From NCBI RefSeq assembly GCF_006385575.1, contig NZ_CP041040.1, forward strand, positions 496,001 to 560,000: a stretch of 64,000 nucleotides of DNA, written 5' to 3'. Position numbers and translations under genes: made by a program. Positions 52,768-60,150 of the stretch are shown here, in pieces. This DNA is from Microbacterium foliorum. GTDB taxonomy: Bacteria; Actinomycetota; Actinomycetes; Actinomycetales; Microbacteriaceae. The notes beneath the pieces are model-generated. The model was given only the letters and a program-made list of their open reading frames with translations. It was not told the DNA's origin and ran no database searches. Numbering within the stretch: the first letter of the stretch is position 1; each line of letters begins with the position of its first letter.

Positions 52768-52923
52768 ATGACCACCGAACACAGCCCCGCCGTACTCATC
52801 GGCGAAGCCGCGACAGCGCGCATTGCCGCGCTGCAAGAAACGCTCCATCGTCTCCGCGAACGTGAAACCCGCACCACCGCCTCGCGCGTATCGTCCTTCG
52901 ATGCGGAGATGCCATGCGAATGA
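52768..52923 (+). CDS. Small hypothetical protein
   Basis: A 51-residue protein (MTTEHSPAVLIGEAATARIAALQETLHRLRERETRTT), probably helical, with AAGGAAG before the ATG. Its 3' end overlaps the next gene by 10 bases, indicating an operon. Function unknown. Confidence 0.5.
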   Translation: MTTEHSPAVLIGEAATARIAALQETLHRLRERETRTTASRVSSFDAEMPCE

Positions 52924-53420
52924 CACACCACCGCAGTTCGCGGCACGTCGTCGAGGTGACCGGCGACCCCCTGCAATGCCTCAGCGCCACCGCAGAAGCC
53001 AAAAGTTCCGCGTCCTTGCCACCGAGCGTGAGCGTCATCGGGATCGACGGCACCAGCGCACACACCAGAGCCGGACTGGCAGCCCTCCTTCGCCGCCACA
53101 AGCGCAACATGTCGACAGTCCCCGCCTCGCTGTCTCACGTCATCGTCGTCATCGATCACCCCCACTGCACCGACGCGTGGACGACCTCGAAGGTTCACCG
53201 ATGGGCCATGTCCATCCATCGACGCATCCAACGAGCACGCGGCATCGACACCGACGTCACCGCACTTCTGGTGAACCGAGACGTCGACCCCCACCTCATC
53301 TGCGAACGTATCCTGGAGCTCGCAGGGCGCCCTCCAGGAGTAAATCCGGCAGCAGTGCACACCATGCACGACATTCGTGCACACACCATTGCCCAAGCAT
53401 CCGCAAACGACTTCATCTGA
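52914..53420 (+). CDS. Hypothetical protein
   Basis: A 168-residue protein. The core SVSVIGIDGTSAHTRAGLAALLRRHKRN, LSHVIVVIDHP, WAMSIHRRIQRARGIDTDVTALLVNRDVDPHLICERILELAG alternates strands and helices like a Rossmann-type fold, but no nucleotide-binding motif is evident. Cysteines and histidines are frequent. No family recognised. Translationally coupled to the 51-residue protein upstream. Confidence 0.55.
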   Translation: MRMTHHRSSRHVVEVTGDPLQCLSATAEAKSSASLPPSVSVIGIDGTSAHTRAGLAALLRRHKRNMSTVPASLSHVIVVIDHPHCTDAWTTSKVHRWAMSIHRRIQRARGIDTDVTALLVNRDVDPHLICERILELAGRPPGVNPAAVHTMHDIRAHTIAQASANDFI

Positions 53421-53536
53421 AAGGAAAGGCCTTTTCCTACACCGCGACTGCGCGGCGGATTGCAAAGTTGACTTCCCTTGGAAGACGGCTATGGTCAGAG
53501 GTTCATCCGCCAGCCAAATAGGGGAAGCGAGTTCTG

Positions 53537-53671
53537 ATGCCCGGTAAGTCACCAACCACACGTGGAGCGAAAAAGGTCGCTCAGCTGTCGATCAAGGAAA
53601 AGCGAGCGGCCAAGCGCGAAAAGCGCGAACCCGACGTCTTCCTCAAGCCGCGCAAGGGAGCGAGCCGCTGA
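53537..53671 (+). CDS. Small basic protein
   Basis: A 44-residue protein (MPGKSPTTRGAKKVAQLSIKEKRAAKREKREPDVFLKPRKGASR) with GGGGAAG upstream. Highly basic, helical, without membrane segment, so a nucleic-acid or ribosome-associated role is possible. Such short KKxAQLSxKEKR proteins are, in my memory, common and unannotated in actinobacteria. Confidence 0.55.
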   Translation: MPGKSPTTRGAKKVAQLSIKEKRAAKREKREPDVFLKPRKGASR

Positions 53672-53748
53672 TCGGCTGACCGGGGGACCCCTTGGGTGCG
53701 AGGAGTTCCCCGGTCGCAACCGACCGCTCGCAACCGTTCAGGAGCAGG

Positions 53749-54297
53749 ATGCAACCCTCGACAGTGTTCACCATCGGTCACTCCACACACCCGATCGAGG
53801 AGTTCATAGCGCTGCTCGAAAACAACGGCGTGCAACAACTCATCGATGTGCGGACGGTTCCCGGCTCGCGACATAACCCGCAATTCGGCGCGCAGGCGCT
53901 TGAGGAAAGCCTGACGGACGCAGGCCTGCACTATGCGCGGATGGAAGAACTCGGCGGTCTCCGCCACACACCAGTGAATGTGGAGAGCATCAACGGCGCC
54001 TGGCGCAACAAAAGCTTCCGAAGCTACGCCGACTACATGCAAACCGAGCCCTTCGCGCGTGGAATAGACCGTCTGATCGATCGAGCAAAAGAGAAGACTG
54101 TGGCGATCATGTGCGCGGAAGCGGTCCCGTGGCGCTGCCACCGGTCTCTCATCGCGGATGCGCTGCTCGTTCGCCACATTTCTGTGAAGGACATCATGAG
54201 CGCCACCTCCACCAAACCCCACACACTCACGTCGTTCGCGTCGGTGGACGGGCAGCGGGTCTGGTACCCGCCCACTAACCTGGAAGGGCAACCGTAG
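53749..54297 (+). CDS. DUF488 domain protein
   Basis: A 182-residue protein with the family features FTIGHSTHPIEEFIALLENNGVQQLIDVRTVPGSRHNPQF, MEELGGLRHTP, FRSYADYM and the MCAEAVPWRCHRSLIADALL motif (C and H residues conserved in the family). The biochemical role is not settled; associations with DNA repair and nucleotide-like substrates have been suggested. GGAGCAGG is the ribosome binding site. It is near two DNA-repair-type genes. Confidence 0.85.
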   Translation: MQPSTVFTIGHSTHPIEEFIALLENNGVQQLIDVRTVPGSRHNPQFGAQALEESLTDAGLHYARMEELGGLRHTPVNVESINGAWRNKSFRSYADYMQTEPFARGIDRLIDRAKEKTVAIMCAEAVPWRCHRSLIADALLVRHISVKDIMSATSTKPHTLTSFASVDGQRVWYPPTNLEGQP

Positions 54298-54358
54298 GCA
54301 TAGCGAGCCTCTCGCCGATGTGACCGAGTTGTCATTCCGAGAATGGATGTCGTCCACC

Positions 54359-54673
54359 ATGGGCACACTGCACTACGGCGGGTCGGAAGCGCCGATCCAC
54401 ATCGAGGAACGTGCCCTCGCACACCTCAAAGTGATCGTCGCCACCAAGCTCCGCCGCAACGAGTCTTTCACCCTGTCCTGGCGTTATCCGGAAGGGGACC
54501 CTGAAGGGCGCAGCACCATCTGGCTACACCCGTCGATCCCACTGCAATTCACCTTCGATGAGCTCGAACCCCCGCAACTCAACCTGCAATGGATCCACGC
54601 GCTGATGGAGCCAGCCAACAGCTCCGGAGGCGTCACGTTCCTCGAGGGAGTCCTGGAAACACCCACAGGATGA
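54359..54673 (+). CDS. DUF7882-like small protein, type C (solo copy)
   Basis: A 104-residue paralogue of the type C proteins: MGTLHYGGSEAPIHIEERALAHLKVIVATKLRRNESFTLSWRYPEGDPEGRSTIW, ending VTFLEGVLETPTG. It lies between the two cassettes without an adjacent B gene. The usual IEDRAL motif is IEERAL here. Start by alignment with the other copies; a leaderless -10 is not obvious. Confidence 0.7.
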   Translation: MGTLHYGGSEAPIHIEERALAHLKVIVATKLRRNESFTLSWRYPEGDPEGRSTIWLHPSIPLQFTFDELEPPQLNLQWIHALMEPANSSGGVTFLEGVLETPTG

Positions 54674-54953
54674 CCCCCACTCGAGTGGGAACGATACTAC
54701 GCGGGCCCGCCTTGCGTATTGCGCGTTAAAGACTCTCTAGCCGAGGGGCAGCCTTCTCGAAACGATGAGTTCCCCAGAACCGAGGTTCCGAGAGGGCTCG
54801 TCACAGATGCGTGACATCGCCTCGTTGCGTGTGGCGTAGCGCCCCAGACGCTCCGCAAGTAGCCCCAGCTACTAACCAAACGTTACCATCCATGTCCACC
54901 AAAAGGGGGACAGGGCGGCCAAGCTGCAGCGGCGCGGCGATTGCTACAGGAAC
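54674..54953. other. Intergenic region
   Basis: 280 bp with no supported gene, between the solo type C gene and the glycosylase-like gene, which converge. Confidence 0.4.
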
Positions 54954-55574
54954 TTACCGCAGTGCCCTCTCGACGTGCAGACGAAGGTCCTCCACGACAT
55001 CCGTCGCAAACCACGGGTTCCTGGCATGCCAGCGAAAGTTCAGCGGCGAGGGATGCACCAGCGGGAACCGTTCGGGAAGGAACTGCTCGTAGTTCCGCAC
55101 GGTATCGGTCAGAGTCTGTGTGGTGGCGATCGGTAGATATGCCTGCTGGGCATATCTACCGATGAGAAGGGTCAATCGGATACTCGGCATCAACGCGAAA
55201 AAAGGTGGGTGCCACCGGGCGGCGACGCCTTGTCGCGGAGGCGCATCACCCGATCCGTTCCGACCGGGTCCGGGGTAGTAAAAGTCCATCGGCAGGAGAG
55301 CGAACTGTTCCGGGTCGCGGAATTGTCTTTCCGTGACCCCCAGCCATTCCATGAGCGTGGCGCCACTCGCGTCGTCCCAGGGCACCCCGCTGGCTTGTGC
55401 ACGCCGACCCGGCGCCTGACCGATGACCGCGACACGGGCGCCCGCGCCCGCCGTATATACGGGATCTATGCCCTGCTCTCGGAAACCGCTGTTGGCGACA
55501 TCGTGGATCAGCTCATGGCGAAGTAGAGCGAAAGGATCAGGAGCTTCGACGTTGCTCAAGAAGTCTCCTGACAT
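54954..55574 (-). CDS. Uracil-DNA glycosylase superfamily protein
   Basis: A 206-residue UDG-fold protein: ARVAVIGQAPGRRAQASGVPWDDASGATLMEWLGV (the G-Q-A-P-G nucleotide-flipping motif A), YYPGPGRNGSGDAPP, FFALMPSIRLTLLIGRYAQQAYL and the motif B-like PLVHPSPLNFRWHARNPWF (H-P-S-P-x-N). These uracil-DNA-glycosylase-like proteins often act on deaminated bases. A TTG at 55559 with AGGAG five bases upstream may be the true start; ATG 55574 overlaps the MGMT-like gene by 38 bp. Confidence 0.85.
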   Translation of the reverse strand: MSGDFLSNVEAPDPFALLRHELIHDVANSGFREQGIDPVYTAGAGARVAVIGQAPGRRAQASGVPWDDASGATLMEWLGVTERQFRDPEQFALLPMDFYYPGPGRNGSGDAPPRQGVAARWHPPFFALMPSIRLTLLIGRYAQQAYLPIATTQTLTDTVRNYEQFLPERFPLVHPSPLNFRWHARNPWFATDVVEDLRLHVERALR

Positions 55575-55825
55575 CGACTCGTTCACCACACGTCGGTGTC
55601 TTCTCCTCCCGAAGAAGAGTACGAGCGGCACCATCATGACAGGTCGCCGGAGACCCATCGCTGTGCACCACTCGCCACCAAGGACTGTCATCTTCGAGCC
55701 GTGCCACCAGCCGGCCCGCCTGCCGGGGATGAACCCCCCACCAGCGCAGCAATCTCGCCGTAGGTGATCACCTGGCCCGAGGGAACGGCGTCGACGATTC
55801 GCCGAACCTCTTCCAGAAGACTCAC
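55537..55825 (-). pseudogene. MGMT/Atl-like DNA repair protein, frameshifted at a G6 run
   Basis: From GTG 55825 (with GGAGG at a good distance) the frame reads LLEEVRRIVDAVPSGQVITYGEIAALVG, then is lost. One base away it continues GVHPRQAGRLVARLEDDSPWWRVVHSDGSPA, the alkyltransferase-like helix-turn-helix (ATL) pattern. A run of six G bases at the join (about 55736-55741) must lose one G to restore the frame. The active Cys of MGMT (PCHR) is replaced by PWWRVV, so this would be an Atl protein that marks damaged guanines. It is upstream of the glycosylase gene. Confidence 0.75.
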
Positions 55826-55989
55826 TACTGCCTCCAAGTGCGGGTCTAAGGAGTGCATCATCTACGTTAGCGAACGGCGCGACCACAAAGATCAGACGCA
55901 GATGGCCTTCGACTATCTGGTCGGCCGTCAAGGATCAGCGCGGCGTCGCACGCGGGTCTGTGACTGGCACCATCAGTAGGGTAGGTCGC

Positions 55990-56300
55990 ATGGCCATCCT
56001 GTTTTACGGTCCAGGCACCGAGCCGATTCACATCGAAGATCGTGAGCTCGCTCATCTCAAACTGGTGATTGCGACGAAGCTGCGCCGCAATGAGAGCTTC
56101 ACGCTCTCCTGGAAACACCCCGACGGTCGTTCAACGATCTGGATTCATCCCTCGATTCCGTTGCGGTTCGTGTTCGAAGAACCGGAACCACCGCAGATCA
56201 ACATGAATGGGTGGAGCAGCTCATGCACACGGCGAACTCCAGCGGCGGGATTGCGCTCGTCGATGAAATGCTGGACACGCCCGAACTCGAGCAGGCCTAG
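55990..56300 (+). pseudogene. DUF7882-like small protein, type C (cassette 2), frameshifted
   Basis: Reads MAILFYGPGTEPIHIEDRELAHLKLVIATKLRRNESFTLSWKHPDGRSTIWIHPSIPLRFVFEEPEPPQIN, then leaves frame after 56205. The expected continuation WVEQLMHTANSSGGIALVDE follows in the next frame and ends with a stop at 56298-56300, so one base is missing at about 56206-56208. TAGGGT ends 7 bases before ATG 55990, as in a leaderless gene. The stop overlaps that of convergent gene B in CTAG, as in cassette 1. Confidence 0.8.
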
Positions 56301-56572
56301 AGCAGATCCCAGCTCCCCGACCCATTCAGCGAAAGCACGGCGTCGTCGGAATCGACATGCACGTCCTCTTCAGAGATCACAACCCGGCTGCTCGGGGTGA
56401 TCAGCGCTCTCACCCGTCGCTCATCCGCGGCTACGAAGAGCACTGCCCTCCCCGTCCCCGTGACGGCAGCTTCCAGCCGATCACACAGCTGCTCGATGTC
56501 CTGCGAGGGAGCAAGGACAAAACTGGAGCCGTCGATGCTGACACGAGTCTGCACCACCGAACGCTCACACAT
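56297..56572 (-). CDS. Small partner protein, type B (cassette 2)
   Basis: A 91-residue paralogue of the protein at 48575 with identical length: MCERSVVQTRVSIDGSSFVLAPSQDIEQLCDRLEAAV, VRALITPSSRVVI and SDDAVLSLNGSGSWDLL. Roughly half of the residues agree over the whole length. TAGGGT ends 6 bases before ATG 56572 on the minus strand. Intact frame, so the two B copies are both likely functional. Confidence 0.7.
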   Translation of the reverse strand: MCERSVVQTRVSIDGSSFVLAPSQDIEQLCDRLEAAVTGTGRAVLFVAADERRVRALITPSSRVVISEEDVHVDSDDAVLSLNGSGSWDLL

Positions 56573-56619
56573 GCCAGAACCCTACATACGAGTGCTACGC
56601 GCTCGAAGGGGGGGGGCAA

Positions 56620-56967
56620 TCACGCGCGGATTGAGGCAGTCTCCGAGTCGCGCTCCAACCGTGTTCCTTCTACCGGTTCAGGCGTGAGGTACAGCACCGT
56701 GGGGGAGTTCGCGCCAAAGGCGAGAGCATCCAGCCAGGCGCGGTTGATCGCTGGCGCTCGACTACCGAAGAATTTGAACACCATCGAACTGCCCGGGTGG
56801 ATCCAGACGCTTGTGCGGCCCCCACCAGTGCTCACGTCTTCCTTCCACGTGAAAGTGAAAGGTTCACCGCGCCGCAACTTCGCAGTCATCACGAGCTGAA
56901 GATGCGTGAGAGCACGATCTTCGATCTCAACCTTCGGCCCACCCTCGTAAATAAACTGGCTCTTCCC
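56620..56967 (-). pseudogene. DUF7882-like small protein, type A (cassette 2), start lost next to an IS end
   Basis: Encodes GKSQFIYEGGPKVEIEDRALTHLQLVMTAKLRRGEPFTFTWKEDVSTGGGRTSVWIHPGSSMVFKFFGSR, closely similar to the type A protein at 48181. The ATG that begins cassette 1 (ATGGGTAAG) is replaced here by CTGGGAAG, so only ATT or an internal ATG at 56892 could start it. The insertion-sequence-derived block begins 28 bp upstream (56995), and probably destroyed the promoter and start. Confidence 0.7.
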
Positions 56968-56994
56968 AGATGAAGGTGTAGGTCGGCCGGGCGC

Positions 56995-57123
56995 GTCGGT
57001 CCGCAGATAGACGTCGAGGTCTCCCGACGATGGAGGTTCCTACGCCATCCATCCGAAAGACCTCGACGTGCCCGACGCTACCCCGCCGGCCGGCTTCGGC
57101 CGCCCTGACCTAACCGCCTTCGC
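56995..57123. repeat. Truncated left part of the ISL3-family element (copy 1 of a 129-bp direct repeat)
   Basis: 129 bp match 58747-58875 with about three differences, and include the transposase start (GTGCCCGACGC, encoding MPDATPPAGFGRPDLTAFA). After 57123 the match stops abruptly. It is a relic of a second copy of the same element, in direct orientation. Confidence 0.85.
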
Positions 57124-57351
57124 GGCTCATCCCAATCGGCTCTGCTCGGGTCTGCTGACCCTCTCGACGAGAACGCAGCGACATCACAGCCACCCAACCC
57201 CGACCGTCCGGGAAGCCGGGGCACGTCACATGGGCTGTGCTGCGGGCGTGTCGAGTGGGTAGTCCAGGGGCGACGCACGAGCGTCGACGCGACGTGCTGA
57301 GAGGTGGTTCCAACCGAGCGCTAGGACACAAGCTACAGGCATGGCGATAGG

Positions 57352-58293
57352 TCAGGAACGGCGTCGCTCCCTGCGCAGGAGGGAGCGCAGAGTCTCGGCG
57401 TTTGCGTAGCCGACCCGTAGCGCGATCTCGGCGGAGGTGAGGTCCGTGGTTGCTGAGAGGTGTCGAGCTCGTTCGGTGCGAAGCCGTTGGACGAAGCCGA
57501 GCGGAGTGAGGTTGAGCGCCGCACGGACTCGTCGTTCGAGGGTGCGCCGGCTGGTGCCGAGCGACTGCGCGACGAAGGCGACGTTGAACGGTTCGTCCAG
57601 GCGGGCGCGCACGAAGCGTTCGAACTCGACGACGATCGGGTCCTCGTGCCGGAGATGTTCGTAGGCGACGAAAGCCGCCTGCGACGGGCGCTCGTCGATG
57701 ATGAGGAGCTTGGCGACATGTTGGGCCAGGTCGGGGCTGATCGATCGCACGAGTGAGAGCGCGAGGTCGATGTGGGCGAAGGCGGCGCCGGCGGTGACGA
57801 GGTTCCCGTCGACCACGACCATGGTGTCGAGATCGAGGGCGACGGTCGGATAGCGCTTCCGGAACTCCGGCCCCAGGAACCAGCTGGTCGTCGCCCGCCG
57901 ATGATGCATCCGTCCTGTCTCGGCGACGGCGAACACGCCGGTGCACGCCGCGGCGATCCGGGTGGTCGCGTCGTCGAGGCGCCCGAGTGAGGCGATGACC
58001 GAACGAGCATCTCGACTCTGGAGGGCGTCGTGGGTCGCGGCGGCCGTGAGGGTTCCAAGCGCAGGGACGACGACCACGTCGAACTCTCCGGACTCCGGCA
58101 GCGGGTGGTCCACCGACAGGGTCATCGATGCCGTCGTGGTCACTCGCCGTTTCGGTCCGAGGATGGCGAGTTCGATCGGGTCGATCCGCGGGTCGACATC
58201 GCCGCGGGCTCCGTCGGCCACCCGCACGATGTCGATGATCGACGCGATAGCCGAACCGAAGCAGCCGTCGATCGCGATCAGTCCGATACGCAT
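57352..58293 (-). CDS. GlxA/AraC-family regulator with DJ-1/PfpI-like domain
   Basis: A 313-residue regulator: RIGLIAIDGCFGSAIASIIDIVRVAD and FDVVVVPALGTL...RIAAACTGVFAVAETG belong to the amidase-like (DJ-1/PfpI) domain, with a Cys at the nucleophile elbow (AACTGVF). The C-terminal AraC helix-turn-helix reads FNVAFVAQSLGTSRRTLERRVRAALNLTPLGFVQRLRTERARHLSATTDLTSAEIALRVGYANAETLRSLLRRE. ATG 58293 fits the family. It is divergent from the monooxygenase gene, which it probably regulates. Confidence 0.88.
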   Translation of the reverse strand: MRIGLIAIDGCFGSAIASIIDIVRVADGARGDVDPRIDPIELAILGPKRRVTTTASMTLSVDHPLPESGEFDVVVVPALGTLTAAATHDALQSRDARSVIASLGRLDDATTRIAAACTGVFAVAETGRMHHRRATTSWFLGPEFRKRYPTVALDLDTMVVVDGNLVTAGAAFAHIDLALSLVRSISPDLAQHVAKLLIIDERPSQAAFVAYEHLRHEDPIVVEFERFVRARLDEPFNVAFVAQSLGTSRRTLERRVRAALNLTPLGFVQRLRTERARHLSATTDLTSAEIALRVGYANAETLRSLLRRERRRS

Positions 58294-58400
58294 GACGTAA
58301 ACAATAGCAATACTGCCGTATACGCCACTCCCCACCGGCCCTCGCTCGTCATACGCTGAACTCGTCCCACGAAGAACCCCGACGTCAAGGAGAGTCCCTC

Positions 58401-58712
58401 ATGTCCACACCCGCATCACTTCCGTATGCCTTCGTCGCCAAGATCGTCGCGGCCGATGGACAGCACGACGCGGTCGCCGATCTGCTCGCCGGCGCTGTCG
58501 CACTCGCCAACGAAGAAGTAGGAACGATTGTCTGGTTCGCGGTCAGGACCCACGCCGACACCTTCTGGATCTTCGATGCATTCCCCGACGAAGCCGCTCG
58601 CGACGCCCACGCCAACGGCGCCATCGTCGCAGCCCTGATGGCCAACCAGCACCTCCTCGGCGCAGCACCCGAGATCCTGGCGGCCGACGTCCTCGCGTCC
58701 AAGCTCCCGTAG
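58401..58712 (+). CDS. ABM-type antibiotic biosynthesis/quinol monooxygenase
   Basis: A 103-residue ferredoxin-like protein: YAFVAKIVAADGQHDAVADLLAGAVALANEEVGTIVWFAVRTHADTFWIFDAFPDEAARDAHANGAIVAALM. The E-x-G-T-x-x-W, F-I-F-D-x-F and A-H motifs match small quinol monooxygenases such as YgiN. AAGGAGAG is the ribosome binding site. Divergent from its probable regulator, as is common for GlxA-type regulators of electrophile stress. Confidence 0.85.
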   Translation: MSTPASLPYAFVAKIVAADGQHDAVADLLAGAVALANEEVGTIVWFAVRTHADTFWIFDAFPDEAARDAHANGAIVAALMANQHLLGAAPEILAADVLASKLP

Positions 58713-58746
58713 TCCGCCAACGCACGAGACGATCGCGCCCCGCCGA

Positions 58747-58875
58747 GTCGGTCCGCAGATAGACGTCGAGGTCTCCCGACGATGGAGGTTCCTACGCCAT
58801 CCATCGGAAAGACCTCGACGTGCCCGACGCTACCCCGCCGCCCGGCTTCGGCCGCCCTGACCTGACCGCCTTCGC
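58747..58875. repeat. Left part of the ISL3-family element (copy 2 of the 129-bp direct repeat)
   Basis: Matches 56995-57123 from GTCGGTCCGCAGATAG onward and leads into the intact transposase gene. Both copies begin at the same base, which suggests an element end or a shared recombination point. No inverted copy of this start was found at the right end of the transposase gene. Confidence 0.85.
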
Positions 58876-60145
58876 TCGACTCGACGGCCTCGGTCTGAGC
58901 GTGATCGGGCAACGACTTGAACCGGATCGTGCGGTCCTCGCGTGCCGCGTGGTGGAACCAGATCAGTGGTGCCGACGGTGCGGCAGCGAAGGCGCCGCTC
59001 GTGACACCGTGATCCGGCGGTTGGCCCACGAGCCGCTGGGCTGGCGACCGACCGTGCTGGAAGTTGTAGTGCGCCGCTACCGCTGTGCAGACTGCGGACA
59101 AGTGTGGCGCCAAGACACCAGCGCCGCGGCGGAGCCACGCGCGAAGCTCTCGCGCACCGGGCTGCGGTGGGCGCTGGAAGGGATCGTGGTCGCACACCTC
59201 ACCGTCGCCCGTGTCGCCGAGGGACTCGGGGTCGCGTGGGACACCGCCAACAACGCGGTCCTGGCCGAAGGCAAGCGGCTGCTGATCAACGACCCCACGC
59301 GGTTCGAGGGCGTGAAGGTGATTGGCGTCGATGAGCACGTCTGGCGCCACACCAGGCGTGGCGACAAGTACGTCACCGTGATCATCGACCTCACCCCGGT
59401 CCGCGATGGCGCCGGCCCAGCAAGGCTGCTGGACATGGTCGAGGGCCGGTCGAAGGCGGCGTTCAAGACCTGGCTCGCCGACCGCGACGACGCCTTCCGT
59501 GACGCGGTCGAGGTGGTCGCGATGGACGGCTTCACCGGGTTCAAGACCGCCGCTGCGGAGGAGATCCCGGACGCGGTCACGGTGATGGATCCCTTCCACG
59601 TCGTGCGCGTGGCCGGTGACGCCCTCGACAGGTGCCGGCGCCGGGTCCAACTCGCGATCCACGGGCACCGTGGGTTCAGGGACGATCCGCTCTACAAGTC
59701 GCGGCGCACGCTGCACACCGGCTCGGACCTGCTCACCGACAAGCAGAGCGACAGGCTACGCGCGCTGTTCGTTGATGACGCTCACGTCGAGGTCGAGGCG
59801 ACCTGGGGTGTCTACCAGCGGATGATCGCCGCCTATCGCCACGAGGACCGGCAACGTGGCCGCGAGCTCATGGAGAAGCTGATCACCGACCTCAGCGCCG
59901 GCGTCCCCAAGGTGCTCACCGAGCTCGCCACCCTGGGCCGGACCCTGAAGAAGCGAGCCACCGACGTGCTCGCCTACTTCGAACGACCCGGCACCAGCAA
60001 CGGGCCGACCGAGGCACTCAACGGACGGCTCGAACACCTGCGCGGCTCCGCACTCGGGTTCCGCAACCTGACCAACTACATCGCCCGAAGCCTGCTCGAG
60101 ACCGGCGGCTTCAGACCCCAACTCCTACACCCCCGATTGGGATGA
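58820..60145 (+). CDS. ISL3-family transposase
   Basis: A 441-residue transposase. The N-terminal zinc-binding domain has C51-x2-C54 and C89-x2-C92 (WCRRCGSE, YRCADCGQVW). The helix-turn-helix has HLTVARVAEGLGVAWDTANNAV. The DDE catalytic core has VIGVDEHVWRHTRRGDKYVTVIIDL (first D), VEVVAMDGFTGFKTA (second D), DPFHVVRVAGDALD and STNGPTEAL-type NGPTEALNGRLEHLRGSALGFRNLTNY (E). All catalytic residues are present and the length is normal, so it should be active. GTG start with no strong ribosome binding site. Confidence 0.93.
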   Translation: MPDATPPPGFGRPDLTAFARLDGLGLSVIGQRLEPDRAVLACRVVEPDQWCRRCGSEGAARDTVIRRLAHEPLGWRPTVLEVVVRRYRCADCGQVWRQDTSAAAEPRAKLSRTGLRWALEGIVVAHLTVARVAEGLGVAWDTANNAVLAEGKRLLINDPTRFEGVKVIGVDEHVWRHTRRGDKYVTVIIDLTPVRDGAGPARLLDMVEGRSKAAFKTWLADRDDAFRDAVEVVAMDGFTGFKTAAAEEIPDAVTVMDPFHVVRVAGDALDRCRRRVQLAIHGHRGFRDDPLYKSRRTLHTGSDLLTDKQSDRLRALFVDDAHVEVEATWGVYQRMIAAYRHEDRQRGRELMEKLITDLSAGVPKVLTELATLGRTLKKRATDVLAYFERPGTSNGPTEALNGRLEHLRGSALGFRNLTNYIARSLLETGGFRPQLLHPRLG

Positions 60146-60150
60146 GCCGC

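Larger units (their letters stand above)
57122..60150. mobile_element. ISL3-type unit with passenger genes, bounded by 18-bp inverted repeats
   Basis: GCGGCTCATCCCAATCGG at 57122-57139 is repeated exactly in inverted orientation at 60133-60150, where it includes the transposase stop. The unit carries an AraC-type regulator, a monooxygenase and the transposase. The left repeat abuts the truncated element copy, and the right one abuts a beheaded integrase. No target duplication is visible (left GCCTTCGC, right GCTTTACG). Boundaries are therefore provisional. Confidence 0.6.
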
